Shown: piece by piece, positions 9,113 to 16,525 of the stretch | How the letters are laid out: each line of letters opens with the position of its first letter | Position numbering within the stretch: the stretch's first letter is position 1 | Assembly: GCA_027622555.1 (NCBI GenBank) | Contig: JAQBYJ010000056.1 | Location: forward strand, 1 to 36,440 | Reading direction: 5' to 3' | DNA length: 36,440 nucleotides | From: Verrucomicrobiota bacterium | GTDB lineage: Bacteria > Verrucomicrobiota > Verrucomicrobiia > Opitutales > UBA2995 | Notes under the pieces: model-generated | Seen by the model: only the letters and a program-made list of their open reading frames with translations | Told to the model about the DNA's origin: nothing | Database searches by the model: none | Program-made: the position numbers and the translations under genes

Positions 9113-10108
9113 ATGAAGATATTGGTTACCGGCGGCGGCGGATTTCTCGGTCGTTATGTAGTAAAAAAACTTTTGGAAAAAGGGTACGCAGTCAGGGTGC
9201 TTGGAAGGTCAGAACAATCCGACCTGAAAGCTGAAGGTGTCGATGTCATCCAGGGGGATATTCGTGACGCTAAAATTGTGCGAGCGGCGGCGAGGGGTGT
9301 GGATGTAATTCAACACATCGCAGCGAAAGCCGGCGTGTGGGGAAAGTGGGATGACTACTACCAAATCAACGTAATCGGGACTCGAAACGTTTTAAATGCC
9401 TGCAAAGAGCTGGGCACCTCGCGATTAATTTATACAAGTACTCCAAGCGTTGTTTTTAATGGCCATTCCCTTCGGGGGGTTAACGAGTCTCAGCCTTATG
9501 GGAAGAATTGGCTGTGCCACTACGCGTATACGAAAATGTTGGCCGAAAAAGAAGTGCTTTCTGCCAACGATCCTGACGGAAGCGGCCTTCGAACCATCGC
9601 GCTTCGGCCACACCTGATATGGGGAGTGGGCGACAACCATTTGATTCCCAGGGTAGTTGAGCGTGCACGAAAAGGTAAATTGCGCATCGTGGGTGATGGG
9701 TCGAACAAGGTCGATATTGTGCATGTTGAAAATGCGGCCGATGCCCAGATTCGTGCCCAGGTCGCATTGGAACGGGTTGAGAGTTGCGGGCGGCCTTACT
9801 TCATAACCCAGGGAGAACCCGTCGTGCTTTGGGACTGGATCAATGATTTACTGACAAGGCTTGGTATTCCCCAAGTGGAAAAACAAATTTCCCTTCCTGC
9901 GGCCTACCGTATGGGTGCTACGCTGGAAGGAGTTTGGAAAACTTTCCGGTTCGCCGGTGAGCCACCCATGACCCGCTTCCTCGCTACAGAATTGGCCAAG
10001 GATCACTATTTCGACATTACCGCAGCTCGTCATGATCTGGGCTACCACCCATCTGTATCCATCGAGCAAGGACTTTTGGAGTTGGTTGCACATTTGGCAA
10101 AGGTGTAG
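9113..10108 (+). CDS. oleD: OleD-like NAD(P)H-dependent 2-alkyl-3-ketoacid reductase (SDR)
   Basis: This extended short-chain dehydrogenase of 331 residues has the nucleotide-binding TGGGGFLG (6-13), catalytic S/T in YTSTPSVV (107-114) and YxxxK as Y137-AYT-K141. The AAKAGVWG stretch, ALRPHLIWGVGDNHLIPR and VGDGSNKVD are characteristic of OleD and related 3-beta-hydroxysteroid-dehydrogenase-like reductases. OleD reduces the 2-alkyl-3-ketoacid made by OleA, giving the substrate of OleC. I start at the ATG of MKILVTGG, 12 codons inside a longer reading frame, because the Rossmann motif normally begins at residue 1-6. It follows oleC on the same strand after the antisense secreted gene. A sterol-type dehydrogenase is the alternative. 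Confidence 0.82.
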   Translation: MKILVTGGGGFLGRYVVKKLLEKGYAVRVLGRSEQSDLKAEGVDVIQGDIRDAKIVRAAARGVDVIQHIAAKAGVWGKWDDYYQINVIGTRNVLNACKELGTSRLIYTSTPSVVFNGHSLRGVNESQPYGKNWLCHYAYTKMLAEKEVLSANDPDGSGLRTIALRPHLIWGVGDNHLIPRVVERARKGKLRIVGDGSNKVDIVHVENAADAQIRAQVALERVESCGRPYFITQGEPVVLWDWINDLLTRLGIPQVEKQISLPAAYRMGATLEGVWKTFRFAGEPPMTRFLATELAKDHYFDITAARHDLGYHPSVSIEQGLLELVAHLAKV

Positions 10109-10171
10109 GAGCGGGTTTCCCAACTACGCCGAAGCTTCGCTGGGCAGGTGTCTGGGTTCAGGCTTCAAAAA

Positions 10172-10247
10172 GGTAGGAATGGACCGCTGGGCCGTCCGAA
10201 TTCGATTTGAAAATGTTTGACGGACGCCTCGGCGATGCGTCCCTACC
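10172..10247. repeat. nested palindromic element 1
   Basis: The outer inverted repeat GGTAGG (10172-10177)/CCTACC (10242-10247) encloses two hairpins. One has arms GGAC/GTCC (10181-10197). The other has GGACGC/GCGTCC (10222-10242). The layout is that of a small cruciform-forming, non-autonomous intergenic repeat. Confidence 0.55.
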
Positions 10248-10252
10248 AAAAA

Positions 10253-10328
10253 AATCGGCATCGCATGGATGCGATTGCCCTACTACATGATTCCACGGTA
10301 GGGCCACTGCGTCCTCGCAATGCCGATT
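10253..10328. repeat. nested palindromic element 2
   Basis: The outer inverted repeat AATCGGCAT (10253-10261)/ATGCCGATT (10320-10328) encloses two hairpins: ATCGCAT/ATGCGAT (10260-10275) and GCCCTAC/GTAGGGC (10277-10304). It has the same outer-stem-plus-two-hairpins plan as element 1, and lies directly beside it between oleD and the VWA gene. Confidence 0.55.
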
Positions 10329-10366
10329 GCAGCTGACTATTTTTTTGATTCGGAAGTGGTGGAAAC

Positions 10367-12745
10367 TTATTCTTTATCGGGGGTGAGCGTGATGGCTTTT
10401 TCAACGAGCTCGATAAACTCAGAGCGAAGGCCTCCGGAATCTTTTCCTTTAGCTTTGCTTGCAAGGTCGAGCACATCCTTGAGGGTCAGGTTTTCAGTGA
10501 ATTCGGAATTCCGTAAGAGCATGCCGAAACTGGCGACCGCAGTCGCGAAGCGGTAGTCGTCATTGGCCGCTTCTATTTCTGAACCAGAATCAACAAACAC
10601 CTGTTCTATCAGTTGGCTGACATCTTCATCGGGTTGTTTGTAGCGTAGTTTTATGGTGAACGTTTCGGCTGAATCGTCAGCCCTTTCAGAGATGGCGGTC
10701 TTTTGGTATTTGAGGGGATCTACTGAGGGAGTGTCCTTTGATTTAATTCCTGTGGGAATTATTTCGTAAAGGGCGGTGACGGTGTGGTCGGCACCGATTT
10801 CCCCGGCGTCTTTGGTGTCATCGTTAAAATCTTCCTTCGCAAGAATACGGTTTTCGTAGCCGATGAGGCGGTACTGAGCGACCTTGGCAGGGTTGAACTC
10901 CACCTGAATCTTCACGTCCTTGGCAATGGCGTATAATGTTCCGAGCATGTCGTCGACAAACACCTTGCGAGCTTCCTTGAAAGAATCGACGTAACCATAG
11001 TTTCCATTACCCTTGTTGGACAGTTCTTCCATGGAGGCGTCCTGATAGTTGCCCATGCCGAATCCGAGGACGGAGAAGAATACACCGGTTTTGGCTTTCT
11101 CCTCAATCATTCGGGTGAGGCTGCCACGGTCACTGGTGCCTACGTTGAAGTCTCCATCGGTGCAAAGAATTACGCGGTTGATGCCATCCTTCACGAAATG
11201 TTTTTGTGCCACTGAGTAGGCGAGCTCAATACCGGCTCCTCCGTTGGTGGAACCACCGGACTTCAGGTTACTGATCGCGTGCTGAATCGTTTCCTTGTTG
11301 TTGGCGGTAGTGGAGGGAAGTGCCAGGCCAGAGGCTCCTGCATAAACAACGACAGCAATGCTATCCCGCGCTTCCATCTGATCGACCAAGAGATTCAAAG
11401 AACGTTGGACGAGAGGAAGTTTGTTCTGATCGCTCATAGAGCCAGATACATCGATCAGGAAAACCAGATTGGCATCCGGACGTTCGGACAATTCGACCTT
11501 CTTGCCTTGCAGACCAATACGAACGAGGCGGTGCTGGGAATTCCAGGGTGCGTTTGCTGCATCTACATGCAACGCAAACGGTGTTTCGTTCTTCGGCCCA
11601 TCATAATTGTAGGAGAAATAATTAATCATTTCCTCAATCCGAACGGCATCCGCCGGTGGAAGTTGACCGCCGTTCAGGTAGCGCCGGGTGTTCGCATACG
11701 ATGCGGTATCAACATCAATAGAGAATGTGGACAAAGCATGGTCCTTGGGACTTTTGAACGCATTCTCGACAATGCGATCGTAGGCTTCGCGGTTCCAGGG
11801 TTCTTGCCTTGGAACAACAGGTTTTTGAGGGGCTTCGTAGGAAGCTTGAATCCTTAGTGAAGGTTCCGGATTTTGCAAAGCCTCAGTGCGAATAGCTAGC
11901 TTGTCTACGACAAGTTCTTTGTTGTTCCATTGATCGGGTTCCTTTCCGATGATACTCCATGTGGTTGTATCAGCGGTAGAATTTGGGAGATTGCCTTGGG
12001 CATCTTTTGGTTCTGTTGATCCCCGGAAATATTGTAACGCTGCAGCGTCTGTTGCCCCAGTATCTTCTAGGAATTCCTGAGTAAAAACCTGAATTGTCCC
12101 AACAGGATCTTTTAGATTCGTATTAATTCGAGTTCCGGCCAGGGTGGAGCTGGCTTGATAATTTAGGGAATCTTCCTCCTCCACGACGAAAGGAGATAGT
12201 TCGAATATATCGTCCTCAGGATTTCCGGATGCTCGACCCAAGCCGCGACTTGTCTCCGATTCTTTTGGTTCAAACTTGAGTTCTGATACTTCCTCTTGAC
12301 GTGTTCTCTGTGTGTCGGAATTACGATTGGAAGGAGTAACCCCATCAATTGATTTCTGAGGAACCTGGCTCCTGGCTGCTATGGACGGAGGTGGGGGTGC
12401 TACAGCCAATTCATTCTGGAATTCCGGCGTGTTCGATTTTTCCAATACTTTAAAGGACGCGATTCCCACCAACCCCAGCACCATGCACGCTGCGACGGCA
12501 TTGATCCACATAGGAAACTTAAGAACTTTTTGCTGCTGAGGCTCTATCGCTTTGCGGACCCGTTCTTTTTGTTCTTCAGTGAGGGCGTCCTTTTCGTCTT
12601 GTGCGTTGAGCTCTGACTTCAGGGTGCTGGCGAAGGATTGAATCGCTTCGAACTCCTCAACGGCTTCCGGGTTGATGGATTGGGGTTCTTGCTCACCCAG
12701 GGCTTTGGCGGTGAATCGTGGGTCGTTTGGATCTAAATGTTTCAT
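10367..12745 (-). CDS. membrane-anchored VWA (YfbK-type) protein with anti-sigma-like N terminus and TonB-plug-like segment
   Basis: The 792-residue protein starts at an ATG one base after the sigma-factor stop, with a perfect GGAGG eight bases upstream. Order of parts: an acidic cytoplasmic segment (1-75) shaped like an anti-sigma N terminus; one membrane helix (about 79-98); a Pro/Ser/Glu-rich spacer; residues about 181-232, which read like the plug start of verrucomicrobial TonB receptors (ELSPFVV, STLAGTRINT, DTGAT); a YfbK-type N-terminal domain (FSIDVDTASYANTRRYL, 341-357); a VWA domain with intact MIDAS DVSGSMS (432-438); and a C-terminal YfbK/DUF3520-like region (about 620-780). A metal-dependent ligand-binding receptor in the periplasm that controls the adjacent sigma factor is a reasonable inference. 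The ligand is unknown. Confidence 0.9.
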   Translation of the reverse strand: MKHLDPNDPRFTAKALGEQEPQSINPEAVEEFEAIQSFASTLKSELNAQDEKDALTEEQKERVRKAIEPQQQKVLKFPMWINAVAACMVLGLVGIASFKVLEKSNTPEFQNELAVAPPPPSIAARSQVPQKSIDGVTPSNRNSDTQRTRQEEVSELKFEPKESETSRGLGRASGNPEDDIFELSPFVVEEEDSLNYQASSTLAGTRINTNLKDPVGTIQVFTQEFLEDTGATDAAALQYFRGSTEPKDAQGNLPNSTADTTTWSIIGKEPDQWNNKELVVDKLAIRTEALQNPEPSLRIQASYEAPQKPVVPRQEPWNREAYDRIVENAFKSPKDHALSTFSIDVDTASYANTRRYLNGGQLPPADAVRIEEMINYFSYNYDGPKNETPFALHVDAANAPWNSQHRLVRIGLQGKKVELSERPDANLVFLIDVSGSMSDQNKLPLVQRSLNLLVDQMEARDSIAVVVYAGASGLALPSTTANNKETIQHAISNLKSGGSTNGGAGIELAYSVAQKHFVKDGINRVILCTDGDFNVGTSDRGSLTRMIEEKAKTGVFFSVLGFGMGNYQDASMEELSNKGNGNYGYVDSFKEARKVFVDDMLGTLYAIAKDVKIQVEFNPAKVAQYRLIGYENRILAKEDFNDDTKDAGEIGADHTVTALYEIIPTGIKSKDTPSVDPLKYQKTAISERADDSAETFTIKLRYKQPDEDVSQLIEQVFVDSGSEIEAANDDYRFATAVASFGMLLRNSEFTENLTLKDVLDLASKAKGKDSGGLRSEFIELVEKAITLTPDKE

Positions 12746-12746
12746 A

Positions 12747-13292
12747 TTAGTTTCCTCCAATGTTGGCGGTTTCGAGGGCGTGCCACTCTTGTTTGAGGGA
12801 GCGGATGGCTTGGTGCAGGATGAATCCGACATTACTAACCGTGAGGCCGGTTACTTCGCTGATTTCCTGATAGCTGAAGTCCTGCTGAAATTTGAGAAGG
12901 ACAAGTTCGCGTTGGCGGTTGGGTAGGGTGTTAACCAGTTCAAACAGCGAGCTAATGGTTTCCCGTTTTCGCTGTTCGTGGGGGTGGCTTTCGGCCGGAT
13001 TTTCCTGGACGTCTAAGGCGTCCGGACTTTCGAAGTGACTCATGCGTTTTTCCTTTCTTAGCATATTTAGGCACTGATTGCGCACGACGCGAAAGAGCCA
13101 CGGGGCCAGGTGATCGCTGAGTTGCTCGGGAGTCTGTTTACAGAGTTTTATAAACGTTTCCTGTACGGCATCCCTGGCTTGGTCACCATCGTGAAGAATA
13201 CTTTGGGCGTAGCGAATGAGAGCTGACTGATGTTCGTCCATCGCCTTCTGCACCCAGCTCCACCGGCTATCCGTGGCTACCTTCGGCGGCAT
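12747..13292 (-). CDS. ECF-type RNA polymerase sigma factor
   Basis: The 181-residue protein has sigma region 2 (about 20-90: LIRYAQSILHDGDQARDAVQETFIKL then APWLFRVVRNQCLNMLR) and region 4 (about 115-175: LPNRQRELVLLKFQQDFSYQEISEVTGLTVSNVGFILHQAIRSLK), with no region 1 or 3. It should direct RNA polymerase to a small regulon, probably including its own operon. Its stop codon is one base from the start of the VWA protein gene, so the pair looks like a sigma factor with its membrane regulator. Imperfect inverted repeats precede the start. The ligand or stress is not readable from sequence. Confidence 0.94.
   Translation of the reverse strand: MPPKVATDSRWSWVQKAMDEHQSALIRYAQSILHDGDQARDAVQETFIKLCKQTPEQLSDHLAPWLFRVVRNQCLNMLRKEKRMSHFESPDALDVQENPAESHPHEQRKRETISSLFELVNTLPNRQRELVLLKFQQDFSYQEISEVTGLTVSNVGFILHQAIRSLKQEWHALETANIGGN
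12753..12758 (-). promoter_or_regulatory. Shine-Dalgarno site fixing the VWA gene start
   Basis: GGAGGA on the minus strand (12758-12753) lies inside the last codons of the sigma-factor gene, seven bases before the ATG at 12745. It argues for translational coupling and against an upstream in-frame start at 12832. Confidence 0.8.
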
Positions 13293-13400
13293 GTGTTATC
13301 AGTGTTGGGGGTTATCATATACCGAGCTAACACCTGATACGCCCTTTTTCTTAGAAAAAGATGCAACCTTTTTTTGAGACCAACTTAGCAGTACCGACCG
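13293..13400 (-). promoter_or_regulatory. upstream region of the sigma-factor operon with inverted repeats
   Basis: TATCAGTGTT (13297-13306) and AACACCTGATA (13329-13339) form an imperfect inverted repeat just before the sigma-factor start. GTTATCATATA lies between them. A near-perfect palindrome CTTTTTCT-T-AGAAAAAG is at 13344-13360. An operator or autoregulated promoter is plausible but unproven. Confidence 0.35.
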
Positions 13401-14441
13401 CTACCGCTCTTCAGATTCCTGTGGAAGTGGAAATGTTTCCTCTAAAAGCATGATACGATTCTTCAGATCCGGATGAGTAGACATAAGCTCCGGAAGATCC
13501 GCGCCCTCATTTTCTTCATGGATTTTGATAAGAATAGACCTCATTGCTTCGGAGCTTCCATATTTCTCCTGTAACCACTGTCCCGATACGAGGTCGGCTT
13601 CCGTTTCAAATCCACGCGAGTAGCTGTTCTCAATGAGTATGGTCGGTATGGCCGATGCCATGGAAGAAAGGGATGCAAGGTCGCCCAGAAAAGTTGAGAT
13701 AAAAATGAAAATACCTGTATCTCTAAGCACCATTTGCATGGAATGCCGATGGATGATGTGTGCAATTTCGTGAGCGATGACAGCTTGGAATTCTTCCTTT
13801 CCTGAAACAAGGGCTACCAGTGCGTCGGTTGCTACTATGCTCCCATTGGGCAAAGCGAAGGCATTGGCACCTAATTCAGTAGCTCTGAAAAACAAGGTAT
13901 ATGTGTGTTCGCTTTTAAAGTCGTCCGCAATCTCCTCGAACCAGTTTTGATACCTTTCTTGATCTTTTGTCGAAATTTCTGAGGGCTCGAATATGAACCT
14001 ATCCATGGTCTCCAGGGCTCCTTTTCCCAGCTGATCATTCAGTTCAACCGGGATTTTGTGTGCTACTATGAACGCCGCCCACGGAACTCCCCATGTAAAC
14101 AAGGCGGCAGTGAAAGCCACAAGTCCTGACATGCTTGCAATCACCCATCCCCACTTTCTTTCCAGCCAATGAGCCCATTTTAAACCCATTCCGGGATTTA
14201 AGGAATCCTGCAAAGCATCATACGCCTCGAAGTCGTCGGTTTCCAGGCGGCCGTTATCCGGAAGAAGAATTACCCGGCGGGTATTGCCCAGCGGTGCTTC
14301 AAAAATACACGCATTTACGGTATAGGATTTGGTGTCTGTTTGATCCCGGATTTCCAGTTGGATGGCATCTAATATTACGACCTCGACTGTTTTAGCTGCA
14401 GAGGATTGGCCATCATAATACCTGGCTGAAATCCTTGTCAT
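13401..14441 (-). CDS. M48-family membrane metalloprotease
   Basis: The 346-residue protein has a soluble N-terminal domain (1-95), a membrane helix (about 98-127) and an M48 peptidase domain with the zinc motif HEIAH (224-228). A downstream Glu in RGFETEAD (about 276-283) is the expected third ligand. A second hydrophobic stretch (about 242-270) follows the active site. It resembles small membrane Zn proteases of the HtpX/BepA group, which degrade misfolded membrane or envelope proteins. Its start ATG shares a base with the stop of the YjgN-like gene (TAATG), so translation is coupled. The pairing suggests that the two act together, though the substrate is unknown. Confidence 0.9.
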   Translation of the reverse strand: MTRISARYYDGQSSAAKTVEVVILDAIQLEIRDQTDTKSYTVNACIFEAPLGNTRRVILLPDNGRLETDDFEAYDALQDSLNPGMGLKWAHWLERKWGWVIASMSGLVAFTAALFTWGVPWAAFIVAHKIPVELNDQLGKGALETMDRFIFEPSEISTKDQERYQNWFEEIADDFKSEHTYTLFFRATELGANAFALPNGSIVATDALVALVSGKEEFQAVIAHEIAHIIHRHSMQMVLRDTGIFIFISTFLGDLASLSSMASAIPTILIENSYSRGFETEADLVSGQWLQEKYGSSEAMRSILIKIHEENEGADLPELMSTHPDLKNRIMLLEETFPLPQESEER

Positions 14442-15613
14442 TACCCTATATCAAAATCCATATAATCGGCTGCCGCATCGCCCAACGCTCCTTCATTTTC
14501 CATGGCAGCCTGTTCAACTTTTTCGAGTTGATCCTTATCGAGATTAACTAGCAGGTGTGCGACCACATATTTTTTCTTACGGATCGTTGCCCATGGAGTT
14601 GCCAATCCCAAGCTGAAAAATATGGCGAGACCATTAGTGATATCGAGAACAAGAAGTGGCTTCAACTCGTATTCCGATTTGAAGCTGGTCGAAAATCCAA
14701 TATCCGTCACACCCCAGGAGTAGTTTTGGATTCTGGAATAGATCAGCGATTTTCCTATTGCGAATGCCAGGAGCAAAATTAAGTAGCCGATTATCATTGT
14801 ACCAACCATAAACACCTCTCGGATATTCTCCGGAAGTGCGAGGGCTTGGGCCAGCGATATAGGAATAAACACAAAAATGGCCATGGCTATATAACCAAGA
14901 AAACCGATGCCTATGGCTCCCAGGTAGGGCGGATAAAAAGCTCCACCGACTCCTTTAAAATTAAACTTCTGGTTACCAAAGGACAGATTTCGAATTAGAT
15001 ACTCCTTTTTCAAAAACTCGATGTAAGGAACAATGAGTCCAGCGGTAAATGGAATTAAAAGGGCCCAACATAGGTAAAGCACATAGGCCTGTCCCAATTC
15101 TCCCGTAAACTTGAATCGGATATTGCGGAAGGAAGAGTAGCGTGCCCGAAAGCGAATCGCCTTCCAGACCAGGAACGGAAAGGAAAGACCTAGTATGGCG
15201 AGTACCCCTAGCGGAGCAAATGGGTGAATGAAACTACTCAGTCCATAAATAAGTGCTCCTATCACAACGATGATGTACCCTTTGAGGAGCGCGATAGGAT
15301 TGGCGTGAAATCCAAAGTTGTCTTCTCCAAGCCAAGTATTGGCATAGAGGTATTTTCGCTGTCGGACGACTGCCCAGGGAAAGTATATACCAAGAGTTAC
15401 TATGGTTAAAAACAGGTTTACAATCCAGATACGGAAGTATTCTCCAGCATTTCCGGTAAATGACATTCGGAACGTCTCTAGTTCTTTGGGTGGATTGAGG
15501 ACTGTTGGAGGAGTCTGAAGAGGAGGTGGTGTAGCTGGTCGATATTCAGGAGGAGCCCATTTCAAATCATCGTCATCGGGTTCATTGATTGGATCGGTTG
15601 GTTCGTTTGCCAT
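14441..15613 (-). CDS. YjgN/DUF898-family multi-pass membrane protein
   Basis: The 390-residue protein has a proline-rich N-terminal tail (1-45, PPEYRPATPPPLQTPPTV). Repeated DUF898 units follow, each with a membrane helix and a short basic loop: FRIWIVNLFLTIVTLGIYFPWAVVR, then RFRARYSSFRNIRFKFTGELG, and the same plan again further on. About eight hydrophobic segments are visible. DUF898 proteins are uncharacterised inner-membrane proteins. This one is translationally coupled to a membrane M48 protease, an association that may point to envelope quality control. The gene starts 36 bases after the TrmH-type methyltransferase stop. Confidence 0.88.
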   Translation of the reverse strand: MANEPTDPINEPDDDDLKWAPPEYRPATPPPLQTPPTVLNPPKELETFRMSFTGNAGEYFRIWIVNLFLTIVTLGIYFPWAVVRQRKYLYANTWLGEDNFGFHANPIALLKGYIIVVIGALIYGLSSFIHPFAPLGVLAILGLSFPFLVWKAIRFRARYSSFRNIRFKFTGELGQAYVLYLCWALLIPFTAGLIVPYIEFLKKEYLIRNLSFGNQKFNFKGVGGAFYPPYLGAIGIGFLGYIAMAIFVFIPISLAQALALPENIREVFMVGTMIIGYLILLLAFAIGKSLIYSRIQNYSWGVTDIGFSTSFKSEYELKPLLVLDITNGLAIFFSLGLATPWATIRKKKYVVAHLLVNLDKDQLEKVEQAAMENEGALGDAAADYMDFDIG

Positions 15614-15649
15614 ATTTTGAGGGTTTGGGGTGAAAAGAATGGTCTGTGA

Positions 15650-16459
15650 TCAGGCCAATGTCCTTTGTCGGACTGCTTCATACAACATGATTGCTGTAGT
15701 TACACTGACATTCAGGGAATCTGCCCGACCTGACATCGGTAATCTGGTTTTAAGATTCGCTTCATTCAACCAAAAATTACCGAGACCATCCTTTTCACTT
15801 CCCACGAGTATGGCCGACGGTTTGCAGAACGAGACCTCATGGTAGAGTGTTTCCGTATCTGGTGTTGTCGCTACGCTTCGAATACTGTGCTCTTTCAAAA
15901 AATGAAGGGTTTCTTCTTTGGTGGCGATAGCGGTTGGCACATTGAATACAACCCCGGCAGATGCGCGGATTACGTTGGGGTTGAAAATGTCTGTGACCGG
16001 ATCGTTAAGTATTACGGCGTCGACCCCAACAGCATCCGCTGTTCGAAGGATGGTGCCAAGGTTTCCGGGTTTTTCCAAAGACTCTACGATGAGAATCAGA
16101 GGATTGTCGGAAAGTACGAGTTCTTCAAGCGAGCGTCGGAAGGTCTTGCAGATCGCCAGGAATCCATCCGGGTTTTCACGGTAGGAACAGTGTTCAAATA
16201 CCTGTTTGGTTAGGTAAATGACCGGGGTATCGCCTGTAATCAGCTTGTCATGTAACGATTCAGACGCCTTGCCATGTTTAAATAACTCCGGACAAAGCAT
16301 GATTTGGGTGCCTTCAATCCCTGCGTCCAAGCCACGCTCCAATTCGCGCTCTCCCTCAAGTAGGAAAAGGCCTTCGCGGTCCCGCTGTCGTTTCTGGGTA
16401 AGCGCTCTCGCCCGCTTCACGCGTTGATTCTGCAGGCTGTCGATAGTGGTCAAAGGCAT
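15650..16459 (-). CDS. TrmH/SpoU-family RNA 2'-O-methyltransferase
   Basis: This SAM-dependent RNA ribose methyltransferase has a substrate-binding N-terminal domain (about 1-95) and a knotted SPOUT domain. The motifs are NPLILIVESLEKPGNLGTILRTADAVG (motif 1 with N and R), ILVGSEKDGLG (motif 2) and LPMSGRADSLNVSVTTAIMLYE (motif 3). It probably modifies rRNA or tRNA. I start at MPLTTIDSLQNQRV because family members usually begin close to the S-LQN-RVK stretch. A start 15 codons upstream (16504, beginning MNPYLARC) is possible, with a GGAAG close before it. It diverges from the TrmA-like methyltransferase gene. Confidence 0.88.
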   Translation of the reverse strand: MPLTTIDSLQNQRVKRARALTQKRQRDREGLFLLEGERELERGLDAGIEGTQIMLCPELFKHGKASESLHDKLITGDTPVIYLTKQVFEHCSYRENPDGFLAICKTFRRSLEELVLSDNPLILIVESLEKPGNLGTILRTADAVGVDAVILNDPVTDIFNPNVIRASAGVVFNVPTAIATKEETLHFLKEHSIRSVATTPDTETLYHEVSFCKPSAILVGSEKDGLGNFWLNEANLKTRLPMSGRADSLNVSVTTAIMLYEAVRQRTLA

Positions 16460-16525
16460 TAGGGTGTAATCGGGTGTTGAACATCGGGCAAGGTAGGGGT
16501 TCACTTCCGCGTTTTAAAGCATTTT

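Noticed and set aside
11279-11857. 192-codon plus-strand frame
   Set aside because: It lies opposite the VWA domain with intact MIDAS, so it is a shadow.
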